Positions 59,012-64,000 of a stretch of 64,000 nt of DNA are shown one piece after another. The notes beneath the pieces were generated by a model. It saw only the letters and a program-made list of their open reading frames with translations. It ran no database searches and was not told the origin of the DNA. This DNA is from Cristatella mucedo (lineage: Eukaryota; Bryozoa; Phylactolaemata; Cristatellidae). The DNA lies in NCBI GenBank assembly GCA_009760855.2, contig WPIO01000003.1, positions 4,715,001-4,779,000 on the forward strand, read 5' to 3'. Numbering within the stretch: position 1 is the stretch's first letter; every line of letters starts with the position of its first letter. The translations under genes and the position numbers were made by a program.

Positions 59012-61035
59012 CCATTAACAATATTTTAGCAAGTATATATACATTAGCCTGAGGTGCCATGTCCCGCCAGGGTTGAGTTTGCTACCTGGACCTCTCTGTT
59101 CAAAAACAGGGATCACAGGACTTCGGAGCCGTTAATGGCCTTGGAGTCTCAGTTTAGTCTCTAAGCCATCTTCACCGAGTGTGGGATGCCCAGTTTGGCT
59201 AGCCAGGCATTATTGTCTGGCCAGCAGATGGCGAGAGCCCAGACCGGGAAGAGTCTTAACACTGACGACCAGTAGACAGTCATCAGGAAAGATCATTCAA
59301 TGGCTGCATATTTATCGGCATTGTTGCGGCAAACACAGTCAGAGCATCTTAGATGCTGCTGAATGGCACCATAACATACACAAATGCTAAATGAGTGGAG
59401 TTGTCAAAGATCAGTTCCAGCTTAAGAGCCAGACCACCGCAAGCCAGCGTATGTGGCCTGCCGACATTTATTTAAGATTGATGGCCGAAAGAGCTACGAC
59501 TAGGCTGCTCAGAACAAGGTTCTGTCGGGCCGTAATAGCCTGCAGCATCGGCCGGCCGTGGCTCAGCCCTGGCAAGCTGTCTGTGCTTGAGTGTGGCATA
59601 CGAGGCAGCTGGTAACCGTCCCAGGGTATCCCCGACTCCAGTAAGCAGCCACTGGTAGCACATCCAGGCAAACTCGGAGCACAAACCGCCAAGCCAGTAA
59701 CGACCATTCAAGATACGAGGTCAAGAAGTGACTGTGAGTGGCGAATCTGTCCGGGCCCAGGCAAGAGCTTACCCTGCCTTGAGCAGGCTGGGCCGTCCAA
59801 GCTAGGCTTTACACGAGCATGGTGAACTCTCGCAGCTTCGTGATAACAACTCGTGGAACGACCCAGTGCTTGATTCTGTCATGATTAGTTGACACAGCCA
59901 CCCTTTTAGGCCGGTCAGAGAGAGAGGTGACAGGAAAGCCGCTTGAGGCACTTATGCCCATCAGACCATAGTGAAATCGGGCCAGCCCTGTTGCCAGGGC
60001 CGGAGGCTGCTGGACTCAGGTATTGCGAACAGTCCTCATCAGACGATAAAGTACCATTCAGGCTGGCGACTGCCCGTTCGATTCTGTGATGAGCGACTTC
60101 ACGGCTGCACACATCGGGCTAGCACAGCATAAGATAGGAGGCTCGTAGAATTGCAGTGTTCGTCTCGAAGCAGATCAAGCAAAACCAGCTAAAGAGCGAG
60201 GTTGCAATCGTGAAAATGCATGGGGAGACAGCACAAGAAGCCAAACAGCTCCTCCGGAGCGTTTTCGGCAGTTACACAGTCACTTTAGGCAAAAGCCGCA
60301 CGGAAAAAGTTAGTCCAGCCGTGGTAGAAGGAAAGTCCGCAAGGCCTCAAGCTTTTGCCATGGGGCGAGCAGGCTGGCCGGAAGCAGATTAATGTACTTT
60401 GCAATGGAGGAGCAGACCTGCTTTACTTCAGCCCCAGGCTGCCCGAGACCGTGTGGAGCTCCTAGGTTAGCCACGTACTCGGTCTCCTGAAGCTTGGGAA
60501 CTTGCCTGTCTTGTAGAGGGATTGTGGTGGACACAGAATTTGCACCCGTTCAGGTGCCGAAGAAGCAATTTCCCTGCCGAAACTACATGTCCAGCATTGA
60601 TCCAGCCAGCTCAACAGAAAACACGTGACACTGAAGACCAGAAGTCTGCCTGATAACCCTGAGAGGTCATCTGCCAAGGCACAGACCAACAGGGAGGTTT
60701 CGGGAAGCTGGAAACAGGATTCGTGTATGTTAGCAGCGAGTCTGACAACGGGTTCCATCGCCAAAGCAAATAGGATTGGTGATAAAGCATTTCTCTGCCT
60801 GATGGCGGCAGTCATAGGAAATGCCACCAATGCCTCGTCAGGCAATCAAAGCTCTTGGAGCAAGCCATTATGTAGGTGTTTCAAAAACTCCATAATCTCT
60901 CCTCTACTCAAGCATGCCGAAACACACTGAAAAGTGAGACGTGTGGAATGCTGCCACAGGAATTCTATAGGTCAAGAAACGCCGAGTACCCAACGTCAGT
61001 GCTCCTTCGATCAATGGCCTTATCAAATGGACTCT
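59009..61035 (-). mobile_element. R2/NeSL-type LINE with restriction-like endonuclease, 5' part missing (dead)
   Basis: GC-richer than its surroundings. From right to left on the minus strand: RT palm motif A region (AFLDLKNSCGSIPHVSLFSV, near 60940-60985), QRNALSPILFALAMEPV and LADDLSG (60650-60800), then thumb SLLAPWQKLEALRTFLLPRL (60310-60370). The C-terminal part follows with the Cys/His region LSHGRPMLQAITARQN (59500-59560; the family's HC and RHN are changed to HG and RQN). A likely restriction-like endonuclease follows, with RPHTLACGG at 59451-59459 where RPD is usual, and KYAAIE...WPDNNAWLAKLG. The stop codon is at 59044. Such elements cut DNA with a restriction-type nuclease, often at fixed sites. 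Several stops and frameshifts make it inactive. Confidence 0.7.
60462..60845 (-). pseudogene. Reverse transcriptase core of the R2-like LINE
   Basis: 127 codons. Residues 15-36 hold the conserved RQGxxLSPxLFxLxxEP box (here IRQRNALSPILFALAMEPV), and residues 56-63 hold the catalytic FADDL box as ALADDLSG, with both aspartates kept. After that the frame departs from the family. The following thumb segment is in the frame 60310-60534. The reaction in active relatives is target-primed cDNA synthesis. Confidence 0.7.
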
Positions 61036-61191
61036 CATTCTTGCCTCCTGACATAGAGCCCTCTAACGTGCATTCGTGTTCGTTGCAGAGTTCTTCCGAA
61101 AACCGAAGTTCTTGCGAACATCGTATACGGAAACGATACAGCTAAGACCTGTTTAAAGTTATTCTGATTGTTATTTGACCGTAGCGAATAA

Positions 61192-61746
61192 GAAACTACG
61201 TGCCTATGGACATATAAACACATATCGCTTCGGGCTGCTGAGTCTCCCACGCCAGCCACTGCCTTAGCTACGACGGCTGCTAGTAACCTACTTGTTAGTT
61301 ATGATCGTCAGCAGCTGCTATCGCTTCGTCGTCGTATATCAAATGCATTCCTAGATTTTAATGTTGTTGCTAAGATTCATGAACTATGCATTAACAAAAG
61401 GAAAGCACCCCTTAGCCGCCTCAGTGGCCGGAACCGCCAGCTCAGATGCTGCTCGTTTGGTATTCCTAGCAATGTATCGAACCGCTCAGCACGCTCCCCC
61501 GCATGCCTCACTGCAAATTTCTCTAACTTAGTGGTCGTCAGGCCTGGTGTAACCCAATCGGCCAGACTTATCGCTTGCCTTTGGAATCCTCTCTCAATGT
61601 GCAATAAACCTCTAGTAATAAACAACCTTATTTCTGAAAATGGTATCGACCTGCTCGCCCTAACTGAAACTTGGCTGAAATCGATAAACTGCCCGACAAT
61701 TAAAGATGCTGCTCCATCTGGTTTCTCGTTCTTACACACCCTTTGA
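61192..61746 (+). pseudogene. N-terminal segment of the LINE ORF, copy C
   Basis: 185 open codons from the last upstream stop to a TGA. The basic N-terminal part (LLSLRRRISNAFLDFN, KRKAPLSRLSGRNRQLRCCS) has no recognised domain. The endonuclease then begins at LIACLWNPLSMCNKPLVI, where Asn is the first catalytic-fold landmark, followed by ISENGIDLLALTETWLKS with the conserved Glu of the ETW box. This shows the family ORF starts well upstream of the endonuclease. No separate ORF1 was found. Confidence 0.7.
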
Positions 61747-62595
61747 TCAATCAAAACTGGAGGTGGAGTTGCTATTATCGTGCACTCAAAATTCAACTTC
61801 AATCCATTTGCAATACCCTAGAAGCAGTCTTTTGAATCAATTGTCCTGGTCTCACCCGAAAACAAGCTATCGATAGTGGCAGTAGTCTATCGACCACCAG
61901 GTACCAAATCCTCCTTTATCTCAGATTTATCCGATCTCGTTTCGATTGTGTGTGCAAGAAATCGATCCTTCCTCGTTATGGGCGATTTCAAGGTTCACTT
62001 TGATAACTTATCTGAAGCTTTCAGCACCAAATTTCGTGCATTGACTGACTCATTATCTCTTGTGGCTCATGTGTATGGCCCTACCCACATCAAGGGTCAC
62101 ACACTTGACCAAATTTCCTGATATAACTGCAGTTTGTCATCACCAATTATCACCAAATCCTGCTTATCTGACCACATGCAGATGTCATTTAATCTACAGT
62201 GTGTGCCCACATCCTCCTCTAAAATAACCTGTGAATCGTGAAACCTCAAGATTCTTGACATCGATGCTGTCCGTGCGAGAATATCTGCTTCACCTTTGCT
62301 GCTCAGTCCTCCCTCCGATCTGTCATCACTGGTAGATTGCTACAACACGACACCAGCTGACACGCTCGACGAGTTTGCACCTCTGACAAAGCGCACTGTG
62401 CGCCCCCGCCCAGACGGCCTATGGTTTACCACAGACATTAAACTAGCCAAGTCTACTAAACGAAAGCTTGAAAAGGCATACAATAGATCCCGACTAACTG
62501 TCCATCGACAGGCATATGAAGACTACTGTAGGTCGTACTAATCGATCCTAGCAAAGGAAAAGTCTAGCTTCTAGAGAAACATTGTTGAATCACAG

Positions 62596-63321
62596 ATGCA
62601 CAATCCAAAAATGCTGATGTCGACAATAAACCATCTCCTCAACCGTTCCCAGGTTAGCTCCTTACCTGATGATCATTGTGATGATTTAGCCAATCGCTTC
62701 TCTCGATTCTTTGTGCAGAAGATAGACAAGATCAGGGAGTCCATCCCTGCGATGACAACCTTCCCACTAGAATGCTGTTCCTCGGTTCCTGGCTGCGCCT
62801 CAATGTCTGCATTTAAACAGGTCACTAGTGATGTAGTCCAAAAGCTCGTATCTCAATCAAAGGAGACAACAAGTCCACTGGACCCTATTCCCACTGTCCT
62901 GCTCCTACGTTGCATCGATCTGCTGCTGCCATGCATAAACAACATCATTAATGTGTCATTAGCCTCAGGTCAGGTCCCAGCACCTTACAAAAAAGCTGTA
63001 GTCAGGCCACTTCTCAAGAAAGCTACACTAGACCAAGAGAACTTAAGCTGCTACCACACAGTCTCCCTTCTACCATTCCTATTAAAGACACTGGAACGGG
63101 TCGTGGCAGACCAGCTGATTTCATATATCGAAACCTCACACCTTGCTAGTAAGTTCCAGTCTGGCTTTAGAGCTAATCACTCCACAGAGTCAGCATTGCT
63201 TCGGGTATACAACAACCTACTTAGGAATGCAGACATGTGTAGAATGTCTCTTCTTGTTTTGCTCGATCTTTCGGCAGCTTTTGATACCATCGATCACAAA
63301 GTACTTCTAGAGCGCCTCTGA
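62596..63321 (+). pseudogene. Linker and reverse transcriptase N-terminal half, copy C
   Basis: 241 codons, the best preserved RT piece in the window. The linker (MLMSTINHLL, DDLANRFSRFFVQKIDKI) leads into the fingers (LDPIPTVLLLRCIDLLLP, SLASGQVPAPYKKAVVRPLL) and then the palm. The palm has FQSGFRANHSTESALL and motif A, VLLDLSAAFDTIDHKVLLER, with the catalytic Asp in AAFDT. It stops at a TGA just after LERL. Motif C is in the next frame at 63501-63788 and is altered. Confidence 0.8.
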
Positions 63322-64000
63322 TCTCGCCTGGGCATCACTGGCACTGCTCTGCAATGGTTCACGTCCTATCTCAGTGAGAGACTCCAGAGTATTGACGTGA
63401 ATTGACAAAGATCATCTCAAGTTCCTCAAAAATATGAAATACCTCAGGGCTCCGTAATAGGTCCGTTTTTTTCACGGTTTACACTCTCCCTCTTGCTGAT
63501 GTGATTACCAAGCACAATCTAGGCTTTCACTTCTATTCGAATGACACTCAGTTGTACCTTTGCTTTGATCCCTGCCAGCCTTCGAGCACCTCAAATTCTC
63601 TAAACTCACTTACTGCATGCATTGATGACATCCGCACATGGATGGTAGCAAATTTTCTAAAACTAAACGATGATAAAACTAACTTACTGGTTATGGGAAA
63701 ACCCAGTTTGATTCAGAGATTGGAAAGGCTGACTCTCTTAAAATTGGCTCTGCCAACATATCTCCAGCTGAATCAGCTCGAAATATAGGTGTCATATTCC
63801 AAAGTGACCTCTCGTTAGACAACCACATCAGCTCCACAGTCAAATCTGCCTATTTTCAGCTTCATAACATTGCTAAAATTCGGGCTTGTTTAGATAAGGA
63901 TACCACGTCCGAGTTGGTCCATGCATTCGTGACATCCCGTCACGACTTCTGCAACTCACTGCTTACTGGCCTACATGCATGTGCGATCAGGCGATTGCAG

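Larger units (their letters stand above)
61036..64000 (+). mobile_element. L2/CR1-like LINE, copy C, 5' complete, cut by window end
   Basis: It begins at CATTCTTGCCTCCTGACATA, shared with copy B. The single ORF frame is open from 61192 to 61746 (N-terminal part and the endonuclease start, ENGIDLLALTETWL). It continues in pieces: 61876-62121 (GDF box read as MGDFKVHF), 62296-62541, 62596-63321 (linker and RT) and 63501-63788 (RT palm and after). About 33 bp present in A and B after a GCTCGTT are missing near 61459. The RT active box is YSND instead of YADD. It interrupts or abuts the R2-like LINE at 61035. Confidence 0.9.

Noticed and set aside
61377-61802. 141-codon minus-strand ORF
   Set aside because: Antisense shadow of the LINE N-terminal and endonuclease region of copy C.
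1-64000. CRISPR array, rRNA, bacterial operon or integrated virus
   Set aside because: No regular spacer-repeat array, rRNA sequence, or viral structural gene was seen; RT-bearing frames all fit non-LTR retrotransposons.

Overview
The window looks like animal nuclear DNA, most likely from a marine or aquatic invertebrate. It is AT-rich and has no bacterial-style operons, ribosome binding sites or long intact genes. It does contain open segments bounded by GT-AG splice signals, L2/CR1-like and R2-like non-LTR retrotransposons, tRNA-derived SINEs, and degenerate satellites. The species cannot be named from the sequence alone.

Layout. Much of the window is dead retrotransposons. The dominant family is an L2/CR1-like LINE: one ORF with an apurinic-type endonuclease, a linker and a reverse transcriptase, a 3' UTR ending in a conserved short motif, and a (TTA)n tail. 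Three young full-length-type copies lie on the plus strand (2031-5650, 37563-41190, and 61036 to the window end). Older, more diverged or truncated copies lie on both strands (about 985-1450, 6360-7540, 8930-9420, 11715-13140, 13246-14620, 18610-19072, 22940-23500, 26930-28800, 31690-32030, 42321-43027, 43562-43980, 44185-46150, 49745-49835, 55640-56075, 57590-57650). All inspected copies are broken by stops or frameshifts. A GC-richer LINE of the R2/NeSL type lies on the minus strand at 59009-61035, between a (TA)n microsatellite and the 5' end of the young LINE at 61036. SINEs sharing the LINE 3' end occur at 193-345 and 25275-25375; a different tRNA-like SINE sits at about 47940-48060.

Host-gene signals are scattered minus-strand exons. 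The best set is a signal-peptide leader exon (10424-10541) whose phase and donor match an Ig-like exon (8341-8733, phase 1-1). A second leader exon of exactly the same length (118 nt) lies at 41869-41986. A separate type-I membrane protein end is formed by exons 49007-49094 and 48487-48833 (transmembrane helix plus cytoplasmic tail). Together these suggest a small family of Ig-type cell-surface genes or gene relics invaded by retrotransposons. A TLC-domain-like exon lies at 16428-16784, and a duplicated exon-bearing segment at 17640-18580 and 19820-20510.

The most unusual structure is a degenerate satellite of about 170-195 bp (34850-36390), with inverted copies at 32100-32690. Each unit carries CAATC-type words at roughly 10-bp (one helical turn) spacing.

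Long stretches outside these features show nothing I can recognise and are marked as such. No rRNA, intact tRNA, CRISPR or virus was seen.
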